From the NCBI GenBank assembly GCA_030833925.1, contig JAURGE010000013.1, positions 1-54,823 on the forward strand: a stretch of DNA of 54,823 bases. Direction: 5' to 3'. How positions within the stretch are numbered: position 1 is the stretch's first letter; each line of letters opens with the position of its first letter. The notes under the pieces were generated by a model, which saw nothing but the letters and a program-made list of their open reading frames with translations, made no database searches and was not told the origin of the DNA. The stretch comes from Alphaproteobacteria bacterium (lineage in GTDB: Bacteria > Pseudomonadota > Alphaproteobacteria > Bin95). Positions 26,409 through 35,321 of this stretch are shown in pieces. The translations under genes and the position numbers were made by a program.

Positions 26409-27596
26409 ATGAGCGCAGATCCTGTTGTCATTGTAGGGATGGCTCGCACGCCAATGGGTGGCTTCAACGGTGTACTGGCTGACGCGACCGGCCCTGAGTT
26501 GGGTGCCGCTGCCATGAAAGCAGCGTTGGCGCGGGCAGGGTTAGCCCCGGCAGATGTCGACGAGGTCATCATGGGTTGCGTTCTGCCTCACGGTCAGCGT
26601 CAGGGTCCAGCCCGTCAAGCCTCTATCTACGCTGGGATCCCTGAAGCTACTGGAGCGACCACAATCAATAAACTCTGTGGTTCAGGCATGAAGGCAACTA
26701 TGCAGGGTTATGATGGGCTGATGGCAGGGTCTATTGATGTTGCTGTTACCGGCGGCTTCGAAAGCATGACCAATATCCCCTACATGGTGCAAAAGGCACG
26801 TCATGGAATGCGTATGGGCCACGGGCAATTCCTTGATGCCATGTTCTGGGATGGTCTTGAGGATGCATATGAACCCGGCCAATTGATGGGGCATTTTGCT
26901 GAGGCCACTGCGCAGCATTATCAGTTTACACGCGAGCAGCAGGACGAATACGCCATTCGGAGCCTTACTCGAGCTAAACGAGCAAATGAGGATGGTTCAT
27001 TTAAAGACGAGTTAGTTCCCTACACCCTTAACACTCGTAAGGGCGAAGTAACGATAGACCGCGATGAGCAGCCGTTTACGGCTAATATCGATAAAATTCC
27101 TAGCTTGCGTCCTGCCTTTGCTAAGGACGGCACAGTTACGCCTGCAAATTCTTCCTCTATTTCAGATGGAGCAGCAGCCCTTGTTCTGATGCGCCGTTCG
27201 GAAGCTGAAAGACGTGGGCTGACTCCGCTAGCAACAATCGTTGCGCACACTACCCATAGCCAGGAACCACGTTGGTTCACCACTGCTCCAATCGGCGCAA
27301 TGCAAAAGCTCTTTGATAAAACTGGCTGGTCAAAAGAAGAGGTTGGTCTCTATGAAATTAATGAGGCCTTCGCTGTTGTGCCAATGGCAGCGATGCGGGA
27401 GTTCGACTTGCCAGCAGACAAGGTCAATGTTCATGGTGGTGCTTGCGCGCTTGGTCATCCAGTTGGTGCCTCTGGCGGCCGCATTATCGCTGCATTGATC
27501 ACTGCTATGCAGAAGAATGATGTGAAGAAGGGTGTTGCTGCAATTTGTATTGGTGGTGGCGAAGCAACGGCAGTGGCTATAGAGCGAGCTGCTTAA
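26409..27596 (+). CDS. Acetyl-CoA acetyltransferase (thiolase)
   Basis: This 395-residue type II thiolase either condenses two acetyl-CoA to acetoacetyl-CoA or cleaves 3-ketoacyl-CoAs. The nucleophilic Cys90 is in INKLCGSGMKA. The GGFESMTNIP loop, NEAFAVVP, the GGACALGHPVGASG catalytic His stretch and the late CIGGGEATA with the second Cys are all intact. The start is preceded by AGGAGAG. It is 46 bp after the GNAT gene and converges on the SLOG gene. Without phaB/phaC beside it, PHA synthesis cannot be claimed. Confidence 0.95.
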   Translation: MSADPVVIVGMARTPMGGFNGVLADATGPELGAAAMKAALARAGLAPADVDEVIMGCVLPHGQRQGPARQASIYAGIPEATGATTINKLCGSGMKATMQGYDGLMAGSIDVAVTGGFESMTNIPYMVQKARHGMRMGHGQFLDAMFWDGLEDAYEPGQLMGHFAEATAQHYQFTREQQDEYAIRSLTRAKRANEDGSFKDELVPYTLNTRKGEVTIDRDEQPFTANIDKIPSLRPAFAKDGTVTPANSSSISDGAAALVLMRRSEAERRGLTPLATIVAHTTHSQEPRWFTTAPIGAMQKLFDKTGWSKEEVGLYEINEAFAVVPMAAMREFDLPADKVNVHGGACALGHPVGASGGRIIAALITAMQKNDVKKGVAAICIGGGEATAVAIERAA

Positions 27597-27605
27597 TACT
27601 TTTTC

Positions 27606-28256
27606 TCAGCGCCAAGTTGGCTCTGCTCCGTCTGTATTGAGGGCCACATGTGAGATGGCATCGAGGGCTTCCTCGATGCCGTCGACTTCCGGAACGCCTT
27701 CAATCGTGGGAGCGCCTCCCATCGTAAAAACTTTGCGTCCACATTGCTTGCCGTGTGCAATGCCACCCAAGGTGTCATAGCCACCGCCAATAGCAATTAG
27801 ACAAAGCCCCGCCTCAGCAATCAAAGTGTTCGGCCTTGAGCTGGCGCCTGCAGCAAGGCTAACACTGACGTAAGGGCTAGCATCCCGCCAATCTGTGCCA
27901 GGCAGAATACCTATAACTTGCCCGTCAGCTTCTTGAGCGCCCTGTGCTGCGGCTGTCGCTACACCTGGCCCTCCGTCACACAAAAGACTAAGCCCAAGTT
28001 TTGCGATCCCAGTTCCAAGTGCTTGAGCAATTGCCATTTGGGCTTCACTAGCTTCCGTCTGTCCTATCAAAGATATAGGGGAACGAATTGGGTAATCGTC
28101 CTGACGTTGAAGCCAACGACAGGCATCCTGAATGGTTATTTCCTCACCACCAGTGGCTGAGGGGGCGGCAATACGCCATCTTCGCGCCATGCGGTCAAAG
28201 ACGCGGTCTTCGCCATCATGAAGCACGTTAGTTTCTTTGTTTAAAAACAATTTCAT
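27606..28256 (-). CDS. SLOG-domain protein (TIGR00725/LOG-like)
   Basis: The 216-residue protein has the nucleotide-binding SLOG/lysine decarboxylase-like fold. Seen are SLIGQTEAS near the start of the domain, LLCDGGPGVATAAAQGAQEADGQVIGILPG (the PGGxGT-like region in variant form), SSRPNTLIAEAGLCLIAIGGGYDTLGGIAHG and a C-terminal KVFTMGG. This resembles TIGR00725-type proteins of unknown function rather than cytokinin-activating LOG, because the catalytic PGGxGTxxE motif appears as IGGGYDTLGGI without the Glu. The start at 28256 has AAAAGG 5 nt upstream; a TTG 21 nt earlier is also in frame. Confidence 0.75.
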   Translation of the reverse strand: MKLFLNKETNVLHDGEDRVFDRMARRWRIAAPSATGGEEITIQDACRWLQRQDDYPIRSPISLIGQTEASEAQMAIAQALGTGIAKLGLSLLCDGGPGVATAAAQGAQEADGQVIGILPGTDWRDASPYVSVSLAAGASSRPNTLIAEAGLCLIAIGGGYDTLGGIAHGKQCGRKVFTMGGAPTIEGVPEVDGIEEALDAISHVALNTDGAEPTWR

Positions 28257-28346
28257 CTTAGCCTTTTCCGCCCGCAAAACCTTGCGCTACCAATCACATC
28301 GGGCGACAGTCTGGCCTGGAATTTCTCCTGAGGGAAGGTGTGTGGC

Positions 28347-30446
28347 ATGACAACGGCCAGAGCGGATGTGCGTCTTGCAGTTGATATAGGTGGTACTTTT
28401 ACAGACGTAGTGCTGCAGCATGGCGATGATCAGACCACAGCCAAGGTATTAACCACTCCAGTCGCCCCTGAAGAGGGAGTTTTAGATGGGGTGGAAAAGG
28501 CGCTGGCTGAAGCAAACATAGCTCCAGATGTTGTGGGCCTTTTGATACACGGCACCACCCTCGCTACGAATGCCATTATCGAGCGAAAAGGCGCAAAGAT
28601 TGCCTTGCTAACCACCGAAGGCCATCGTGATGCGGTCGAAATGGCTCTAGAAAACCGGTTTGAACAATACGACATAATGATTGACCGCCCTTCGCCGCTG
28701 GCACCGAGACAGCTACGATGGCCAATCCGAGAGAGGTTGAACGTAGCAGGTGAGCCGCTAATCAAGCTCGATGAAGAAAGTGTGCGTGCCGTTCTTCCTT
28801 TAATAGAGAAGCATGATATCGAGGCACTGGCTGTTGGACTGCTTCATGCATACGCGAACCCTGTGCATGAACAACGGGTTCGGGAAATCATTCAATCTGC
28901 TTTCCCTAAACTTCCTATCTCACTTTCGTCAGAAGTTTGTCCTGAGATCAGGGAATACGAGCGGCAGTCGACAACCTGCGCTAATGCATATGTTCAGCCT
29001 AAAATGTCAGCCTATCTGACGGCTTTAGATGCTCGGTTAAGGGAAAAAGGTTTCAGTTGTCCTTTCCTACTGATGACTTCAGGCGGTGGCCTGACGACGC
29101 TGGAAAACGCAATTCGTTTTCCAATCAGACTAGTTGAATCTGGTCCGGCGGGGGGAGCCATTCTGGCGGCAGAGGTTGCGGCAGAGGCTGGTCTTAATCG
29201 TGTTGTGTCATACGACATGGGCGGCACTACTGCTAAGATTTGCCTGATTGATGATGGACAGCCTCTTTCAACACGGACGTTTGAGGTTGCCAGAGCGTAC
29301 CGAAACTTAAAGGGCAGTGGCCTGCCGGTGCGCATACCAGCGATCGAGATGGTTGAGATAGGTGCTGGTGGCGGAAGTCTTGCGCATGTCGATGGGCTTG
29401 GGCGTTTGGAAGTAGGGCCAGAAAGTGCTGGTTCCTATCCGGGGCCTGCATGTTATGACCTCGGTGGAACCCTCCCATCTGTAACAGATGCTGATGTGGC
29501 GCTTGGCAAGATTTCTCCAGAGCTTTTCGCCGGAGGGAATGTCCGCCTGGCACCAGAAAAAGCAGAAGAAGCCATTAGATCTGAGGTGGGCGTGCCTCTT
29601 AATATGCCTGTGCCTATAGCTGCCTTTGCAGTTTCTGAAATCGTCGATGAGAACATGGCTAATGCTGCTCGTGTTCATGCGATCGAGTGGGGCAAGGATA
29701 TTGCGGAGCGAACAATGATCGCGTTTGGTGGCGCAGCTCCACTGCATGCTTCCAGGCTTGCGGAAAAACTAGGACTGACCAGTGTCATTGTTCCAAGTGG
29801 TGCTGGCGTTGGATCGGCTGTTGGCTTTCTCCGTGCTCCTATTTCTTATGAAGTAGTTAGAAGCCGTTACATGAGGCTTGACGGTTTTGACGCAGACGGA
29901 GCTAACCGTTTGTTAGAAGATATGAGCCGTGAGGCTAGAGCTGTTGTCCAAGCGGGAGCTCCTGGTGCTGAACTTATAGAAACAAGGCTTGCCTACATGC
30001 GATATGTTGGGCAGGGCCACGAGATCACAGTGCCGCTGCCAGACAGGCCTTTAGTCTCAAGTGACGGGAAAAATCTTCTAGAGAGTTTTGATGAAGCTTA
30101 TCGCGCTCTCTACGGGCAAACAGTTCCGGGGATGCAGCCAGAAATTCTGAGCTGGACGCTTACTGTTTCGACTGTGAAAAAGCCAATTGCTAAGAGTTCA
30201 GATAAGGTGGTTCTTGATGAAGAATTCTCCCTGCCAAACCAGACGCGAGAGCTTTTTGATCCAACCCTTCAAGAATTTGTGACAGCTGGTTTATATAACC
30301 GATTGGATCTGAAATCGGGTGTTCGTATCTCTGGTCCAGCCCTTATTGTCGAGCCTCAGACTACGACTGTCGTTGCTTCAACCTTTCACGCTCACGTTGA
30401 CGAGCGTGGGTATATAGTCATGACAACTAAAGGGGAGGCCGTTTGA
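28347..30446 (+). CDS. hyuA: Hydantoinase/oxoprolinase family protein, subunit A
   Basis: The 699-residue protein belongs to the HyuA/N-terminal 5-oxoprolinase family, ATP-dependent enzymes opening cyclic amides (hydantoins, 5-oxoproline). It is also related to acetone and acetophenone carboxylases. The actin-like ATPase fold is shown by VRLAVDIGGTFTDVVLQ at the N-terminus, LIHGTTLATNAIIERKGA, SYDMGGTTAKICLID and EIGAGGGSLAHVDGLGRLEVGPESAGSYPGPACY. I choose ATG 28347, 8 nt after GGGAAGG. It shares its TGA with the ATG of subunit B (TGATG), a coupled pair. The substrate is not fixed by sequence. Confidence 0.92.
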   Translation: MTTARADVRLAVDIGGTFTDVVLQHGDDQTTAKVLTTPVAPEEGVLDGVEKALAEANIAPDVVGLLIHGTTLATNAIIERKGAKIALLTTEGHRDAVEMALENRFEQYDIMIDRPSPLAPRQLRWPIRERLNVAGEPLIKLDEESVRAVLPLIEKHDIEALAVGLLHAYANPVHEQRVREIIQSAFPKLPISLSSEVCPEIREYERQSTTCANAYVQPKMSAYLTALDARLREKGFSCPFLLMTSGGGLTTLENAIRFPIRLVESGPAGGAILAAEVAAEAGLNRVVSYDMGGTTAKICLIDDGQPLSTRTFEVARAYRNLKGSGLPVRIPAIEMVEIGAGGGSLAHVDGLGRLEVGPESAGSYPGPACYDLGGTLPSVTDADVALGKISPELFAGGNVRLAPEKAEEAIRSEVGVPLNMPVPIAAFAVSEIVDENMANAARVHAIEWGKDIAERTMIAFGGAAPLHASRLAEKLGLTSVIVPSGAGVGSAVGFLRAPISYEVVRSRYMRLDGFDADGANRLLEDMSREARAVVQAGAPGAELIETRLAYMRYVGQGHEITVPLPDRPLVSSDGKNLLESFDEAYRALYGQTVPGMQPEILSWTLTVSTVKKPIAKSSDKVVLDEEFSLPNQTRELFDPTLQEFVTAGLYNRLDLKSGVRISGPALIVEPQTTTVVASTFHAHVDERGYIVMTTKGEAV

Positions 30447-32176
30447 TGCCGGAAGCTCGTTCCAACACGAAAGTCCTTGACCAGATTGGCATGCAGATCC
30501 AGTGGAACCGTCTCCTGTCTGTCGTTGAAGAACAGGCGCAGACACTGATCCGAACCGCTTTTTCTACTTCAGCGCGCGAAGCTGGCGATATTTCTGCCGG
30601 TGTCTATGACCCTAGTGGCCGGATGTTGGCACAGGCTGTAACCGGCACACCTGGCCACGTGAATGCCATGGCAGCATCAGTTAGACATTTCTTGGCAAAG
30701 TATCCTCTGAAGACCATGTCAGAGGGCGACGTTTTCCTGACCAATGACCCTTGGCTTGGTACAGGGCACTTGAACGACTTCACCGTTGTCACGCCCACTT
30801 GGCGGAACGGACAAATTGTAGCGCTGTTTGCTTGCACCACGCACGTTGCCGACATCGGGGGGCGCGGTTTTGGAGCCGACGGCCGACAGGTCTACGAAGA
30901 AGGTATCAATATCCCAATCATGAGGCTGTCTGAAGGCGGTCAGATGAGCCGCACTGTCCTCGATATTATTGCTGCCAACAATAGAAATCCTGTGGAAGTA
31001 GAGGGTGATCTTTACTCATTGGTTGCTTGCAATGAGGTTGGGTCACGCAGATTGGTCGCGATGATGGATGAGTTTGGGATGGCTTCGATTGAGCCCCTTG
31101 CTGAACACATTATTCGTGCAAGCCGAAAGGGAATGGCAGACGAAATCGCTAAGTTGCCCAAGGGTATTTACAAAAATTCTATGCGCATCGATGGCTACGA
31201 AAAGCCGATTGATATCGTTGCTACAATGACCATCACAGAAGATACGATAGAAGTAGATTTTAGTGGCACTTCATCTGTCTCTGGCTACGGCATCAATGTG
31301 CCGATGACCTACACGGAAGCTTATGCCAGCTTTGGTGTTCGATGTGCCGTGGGTAACCGCGTTCCAAACAATGCGGGGTCTCTCGATGCAGTCAGGATAA
31401 CTGCACCCTCTGGATGTATCTTAAATGCACCTCACCCGGCTGCAGTTACAGCTCGTCATGTTACCGGTCAGATGCTGCCAGATGTTGTGTTGGGATGTCT
31501 GCATCAGATTGCGCCAGAAAGAAGCCCGGCGGAGGGCACTTCTTGTCTTTGGAATCCAGTTCTGATGGGAGGGCATGGTGTCGTTGATGGTGATTATGGC
31601 CAGGCTCGATCCTTTGCCATGAATGTGTTCCACACAGGTGGAGCGGGAGCAAGGCCAGAAAAGGACGGTCTTGATGCAACAGCTTTTCCGTCTGGTGTGC
31701 GTAACACTCCCGTTGAGATTAATGAAACGATTGCGCCCTTAGTTTTCTGGAAAAAGGAATACCGGCCAGACTCAGGTGGGGTCGGTCGTTACCGCGGTGG
31801 AGTTGGGCAGATAATGGAAATTGAGCACGCGCAGGGCGCGCCCTTTGCCATTTCCAGCATGTTTGATCGAGTAATCCATCCACCAAGAGGTAGAGATGGT
31901 GGCGGCCCAGGAGCTGTTGGCACGATAGGCTTGCAGTCGGGGCAAGCATTAAAAGGTAAGGGACGACAGACTATTCCGAGCGGGGAACGACTTGTTCTTC
32001 AGATGCCGGGCGGTGGTGGTCTTGGTGAGGCAAGTTCCCGCGACCTTGCTGCAATATCTCGCGATGTTGCTAATGGTTTTGTTTCCGTTCAGGCGGCAAA
32101 AGATCTCTATAAAGTGGTCATTGATGCTGATGGACAGATAGATGCGGAAGCTACGTCCAAACTCAGAGCCACTTAA
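30446..32176 (+). CDS. hyuB: Hydantoinase/oxoprolinase family protein, subunit B
   Basis: The 576-residue partner of HyuA has the HyuB fold: QIQWNRLLSVVEEQAQTLIRTAFSTSAREAGDIS at the N-terminus, DVFLTNDPWLGTGHLNDFTVVTP, THVADIGGRGFG (metal-binding His/Asp), and DSGGVGRYRGGVGQ near the C-terminus. AGGGGAGG lies 7 nt upstream of the ATG. With HyuA it forms an ATP-dependent ring-opening or carboxylating enzyme. It ends 6 bp before the convergent dioxygenase gene. N-methylhydantoinase, 5-oxoprolinase and carboxylase assignments all remain open. Confidence 0.92.
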   Translation: MPEARSNTKVLDQIGMQIQWNRLLSVVEEQAQTLIRTAFSTSAREAGDISAGVYDPSGRMLAQAVTGTPGHVNAMAASVRHFLAKYPLKTMSEGDVFLTNDPWLGTGHLNDFTVVTPTWRNGQIVALFACTTHVADIGGRGFGADGRQVYEEGINIPIMRLSEGGQMSRTVLDIIAANNRNPVEVEGDLYSLVACNEVGSRRLVAMMDEFGMASIEPLAEHIIRASRKGMADEIAKLPKGIYKNSMRIDGYEKPIDIVATMTITEDTIEVDFSGTSSVSGYGINVPMTYTEAYASFGVRCAVGNRVPNNAGSLDAVRITAPSGCILNAPHPAAVTARHVTGQMLPDVVLGCLHQIAPERSPAEGTSCLWNPVLMGGHGVVDGDYGQARSFAMNVFHTGGAGARPEKDGLDATAFPSGVRNTPVEINETIAPLVFWKKEYRPDSGGVGRYRGGVGQIMEIEHAQGAPFAISSMFDRVIHPPRGRDGGGPGAVGTIGLQSGQALKGKGRQTIPSGERLVLQMPGGGGLGEASSRDLAAISRDVANGFVSVQAAKDLYKVVIDADGQIDAEATSKLRAT

Positions 32177-32182
32177 GAGGCT

Positions 32183-33037
32183 TTAGACGGGGACATCACC
32201 CGCAATTGTGATCCGGTGCATCCTTCGCCGTTCGTTATAGTCAGGGACGGCGTAGTGTTGGACACATCGGTTGTCCCAAAGCGCTAAAGAGCCAGGCTTC
32301 CATTGGAAGCGGCACAAATACTCTGGCCGGATTGAATGGCGGCGGAGGTAGTCGATAATTGGATCGGCTTCTTCCCCACGCATACCCTGAAGCCCCTGAG
32401 TATGGCTGCCTATGTAGAGCGCCTTTCGCCCTGTCTCGGGGTGAGTTCGAAACAGTGGGTGATGGGACTCCGTGATAAGATTTCCAGGGTCACGAACCTT
32501 ATTTGCCATGTTGGGGTTGCCGGCATAGCGTTCTGAGCGCGCGCCACCACCCATATTTTTAAACCGGTCGCCAACGTTAAATGTTTTGACTGTTTTAAGC
32601 ATCTCTCGCATGGCTTCTGAGAGCCCGTCATAGGCCTTGTACATGCTCGAAAACATAGTATCTCCGCCTACATTCGGCGTCTCTTTGGCATAGAGCATTG
32701 TTGCTTTAGCAGGAGATGGGTTGAACATTTGGTCGGTGTGCCAAGCTGCTCCAAAGGTATAACTGTCACCTGGTTCCTTTAGAATTTCCAAAATGTCAGG
32801 ATGCTCGTCCATACCCTTCATGTAAGGGTGATGGTGGATCTCTCCGAAGCGACGTGCAAAGGCGATTTGCTGCTCTGGGCTTATTGTTTGATCCCGGAAG
32901 AAGATCACTTGGTAATCCAGAAACGCCTGGTGGATATCTTGGAATGTCTCATCATCTAGCTTGGAGAGATCAGCTCCTGTGATCAGGGCGCCGAGCGCAC
33001 CTGAAATTGGGGTTGCTTCAATATGCCGGTAGGTCAT
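32183..33037 (-). CDS. TauD/TfdA-family 2-oxoglutarate dioxygenase
   Basis: A second TauD/TfdA-type Fe(II)/2-oxoglutarate dioxygenase in this window, 284 residues. The HxD pair is His100 and Asp102 in AAWHTDQMFN, the distal His is in RCVQHYAVPDY, and RRRMHRITI carries the 2-oxoglutarate Arg. It differs clearly from the copy at 9183, so the two probably use different substrates. It is divergent from the selenoprotein gene, with 112 bp between their starts, a shared regulatory region that hints at a common pathway. Confidence 0.9.
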   Translation of the reverse strand: MTYRHIEATPISGALGALITGADLSKLDDETFQDIHQAFLDYQVIFFRDQTISPEQQIAFARRFGEIHHHPYMKGMDEHPDILEILKEPGDSYTFGAAWHTDQMFNPSPAKATMLYAKETPNVGGDTMFSSMYKAYDGLSEAMREMLKTVKTFNVGDRFKNMGGGARSERYAGNPNMANKVRDPGNLITESHHPLFRTHPETGRKALYIGSHTQGLQGMRGEEADPIIDYLRRHSIRPEYLCRFQWKPGSLALWDNRCVQHYAVPDYNERRRMHRITIAGDVPV

Positions 33038-33149
33038 AGCAATTTCCTCCAGGTATGAGGCTAGAAATCAAATCGAAGCACAGCAGCAGACACTTTTCCA
33101 GCTTCTTTTAATTGCTGTAGGGTCTGAATGAAGAAGATAGGAGGTGGGA

Positions 33150-34082
33150 ATGTCTAATGACAATCCTTATGGCTTCGCGCCATCTGAAGATCAGCCAATC
33201 CGATATCTGCAGCGGATCCGAGATTATTATGTCACCCTTGGGTACGGAAAGCCCTACGAATGGGGTCACTATGCTGATGCACCTTTTACACCGCTGAAGA
33301 AACCTTTGCAGAACAGCCGAGTTTCTCTCGTGACGACGGCGGCTCCTTACAATCCAGAGGCGGGCGATCAGGGGCCTTGGAGCGCTTATAACTCCAAAGC
33401 AAAATTTTATGAGGTTTACTCTGGTGCTAGTGATGAAGATCACGACCTGCGCATTTCCCACATAGGCATTGACCGAAAGCACACTAGTCAAGAAGACCCA
33501 GGAACCTGGTTCCCATTGCCGATGCTGCGGAAAATGGCTGAAGAGGGACGTATCGGCGAAGTGGCGCCGCGTTTTCATGGGGCGCCGACCAATCGCAGCC
33601 ATCGTGTGACCATTGAAGTTGACGCGGCGGAAATTGTTCGTCGCACGCTAGAGGATAATGCAGACGTCGCTATTCTGGCGGCTAACTGACCCGTTTGCCA
33701 TCAGACCGTGTGTCTGATTGCACGTGCACTTGAACAAGCTGGCATACCAACCGTGATAATGGGATGCGCTAAAGATATAGTTGAATACGTTGGTGCGCCA
33801 CGTTTTCTGTTTAGTGATTTTCCTTTGGGGAATCCTGGTGGGAGGCCGCACGACGCTGAAAGCCAGCACAAAACGCTAGGGCATGCGCTTGATTTGCTGG
33901 AGCAGGCTCCTGGGCCTATGACCACGTGGCAAAATCCTATCCGTTGGTCTGAGAGCTATGCCTGGAAGGAGGATTATTCCAATGTGGAAAAACTCTCCGC
34001 TGAGGAAATAGTTCGCCTTAAAGCAGAGTTTGATAGAGGCAAAGAGATAGCGAAGGCAAAGCGGGAAGGAGATGATGGATGA
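33150..34082 (+). CDS. Selenoprotein, glycine/sarcosine/betaine/proline reductase selenoprotein B family (UGA = Sec180)
   Basis: A single reading frame from ATG 33150 (AGGAGG 5 nt upstream) to TGA 34082 is interrupted only by TGA at 33687-33689, codon 180, giving 310 residues with selenocysteine. Before the UGA is HRVTIEVDAAEIVRRTLEDNADVAILAAN; after it PVCHQTVCLIARALEQAGIPTV follows in phase. Both halves belong to one family, related to GrdB and PrdB, with Sec in a U-x-x-C redox motif (U180-P-V-C183) and a further Cys187. Other members carry Cys at the Sec position. The C-terminus has SDFPLGNPGGRPHDAE and a charged helix. It overlaps the next start by ATGA. The physiological reaction is unknown: classical glycine-reductase partners (GrdA/C/D/E) are absent here. 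Conventional annotation would split it into two genes or call a pseudogene. Confidence 0.88.
33696..33722 (+). promoter_or_regulatory. Bacterial SECIS element within the selenoprotein coding sequence
   Basis: A hairpin starts 6 nt after the in-frame UGA. ATCAGAC (33700-33706) pairs with GTCTGAT (33712-33718), closing a 5-nt loop CGTGT. Below a single C-T mismatch, TGC (33696-33698) pairs with GCA (33720-33722). The loop begins 17 nt after the UGA and has G as its second base. Both properties fit the known pattern for bacterial SECIS elements recognised by SelB (apical loop about 16-37 nt downstream, conserved G among the first two loop positions). Confidence 0.85.
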
Positions 34083-35272
34083 CAGCGCCAGGTGCCCGCC
34101 CTTTTGAAGGGATAAAAATCTTGGACTTTACCCAAGTATTTGCGGGTCCTTTTGGCAGTTATCAGCTCGCATTACTTGGAGCAGACGTAATTAAAGTTGA
34201 AAAGCACGGCGGCGAAGATATGCGTTTCTCGCCGCCTGCGCCCGATTGGGCAGAGCGAGGCATGGCACCCATGTGGGCTTGTGTTAACGCCAATAAACGG
34301 AACTTAGCCCTTGATTTAAAAAACCCGGAGGCAATCGAGGTTTGCCGAAAACTCGTCGCTCAATCCGACGTAGTAATGGAAAACTTTCGCCCCGGAGTAA
34401 TGGAGCGTCTAGGGTTGGGCTATGATGCGCTTACGCAGATAAACCCTCGCATTATCTACTGTGCTGTGTCTGGTTTTGGTCACAATGGCCCCGACAGTCA
34501 GACGGCCGCTTATGACGGTAAGATTCAGGCAATGAGCGGTATTATGTCTTTGACGGGCCATGAAGCTATGGGGCCAACACGCGCTGGCTTTGCTGTATGC
34601 GATGCTATCGGTGGCATGACTGCGGCTTTCGCAGTCGCAAGTGCCCTTTTTCAGCGGACTCATACCGGAAAGGGCCAAATGGTGGACGTCGCAATGTTAG
34701 ACGCTACGCTCGCATTTCTCTCCCCTGCGGTTGCTGAATATACAGTTGCAGGCCACAAGCAACGCCAGATGGGAAATCAAGCAGTAAGCCGTCGGCCAAC
34801 AGCCAATCTGTTTAGAGTTAAAGGGGGATGGTTGCTGCTCGCGGTGAATAATGACCGTCAGTATGAGGCACTTTTAAGGACGCTCAGGTTAGAGCACCTT
34901 AAAGAGGATCCGCGATTCAAAACTTGGGATGATCGCCTAGCAAATGAGCAGGCCCTTAGGACTGAGATAGAGAGCGTATTGGCGAGTGATGATGCCCTTG
35001 GTTGGGAAAAGCGACTAACTGACGGCGGTGCCCCCTGCGCATCAATTTGGACTATCGACGAGATAGTTAAACATCGCCAGCTTGAGCACCGGGACATCCT
35101 TCAGACAATTGAAACGCGCTTCGGTCCGATGACCTTAGCCAGCACTGGTTTTCGCCTTGGTCATGGTGGGGGTCGATTAACCTCACCACCACCTGAGCCG
35201 GGCGAGCACAACGAAGAAATTCTAACGGGCCTGGGATATGACGCTGCAGCCATTTTGCAGCTTAGTAACTAG
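34079..35272 (+). CDS. CaiB/BaiF-type (family III) CoA transferase
   Basis: The 397-residue protein is a family III CoA transferase, moving CoA between acyl groups without a covalent Ser/Cys adduct. Seen are FEGIKILDFTQVFAGPFGSYQLALLGADVIKVEKHGGED at the N-terminus, NANKRNLALDLKNPE, and YDGKIQAMSGIMSLTG, where the catalytic Asp sits. PTANLFRVKGGWLLLAVNNDRQY follows and the C-terminal LTSPPPEPGEHNEEIL is typical. Its ATG overlaps the selenoprotein stop by 4 nt, indicating a two-gene operon with coupled translation. It probably activates a carboxylate made by, or used by, the neighbouring enzymes. Confidence 0.93.
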   Translation: MTAPGARPFEGIKILDFTQVFAGPFGSYQLALLGADVIKVEKHGGEDMRFSPPAPDWAERGMAPMWACVNANKRNLALDLKNPEAIEVCRKLVAQSDVVMENFRPGVMERLGLGYDALTQINPRIIYCAVSGFGHNGPDSQTAAYDGKIQAMSGIMSLTGHEAMGPTRAGFAVCDAIGGMTAAFAVASALFQRTHTGKGQMVDVAMLDATLAFLSPAVAEYTVAGHKQRQMGNQAVSRRPTANLFRVKGGWLLLAVNNDRQYEALLRTLRLEHLKEDPRFKTWDDRLANEQALRTEIESVLASDDALGWEKRLTDGGAPCASIWTIDEIVKHRQLEHRDILQTIETRFGPMTLASTGFRLGHGGGRLTSPPPEPGEHNEEILTGLGYDAAAILQLSN

Positions 35273-35321
35273 CACTGACATTACCGCGACGGTCTTCGTG
35301 GCTAAAAAACAGAGCGGAAGG

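Noticed and set aside
33687-33689. The TGA as a true stop, making 33150-33689 and 33708-34082 two genes or a pseudogene
   Set aside because: The frame is unbroken on either side, the family pattern spans the codon, no ribosome binding site precedes the second part, and a SECIS-like hairpin follows at the right distance.
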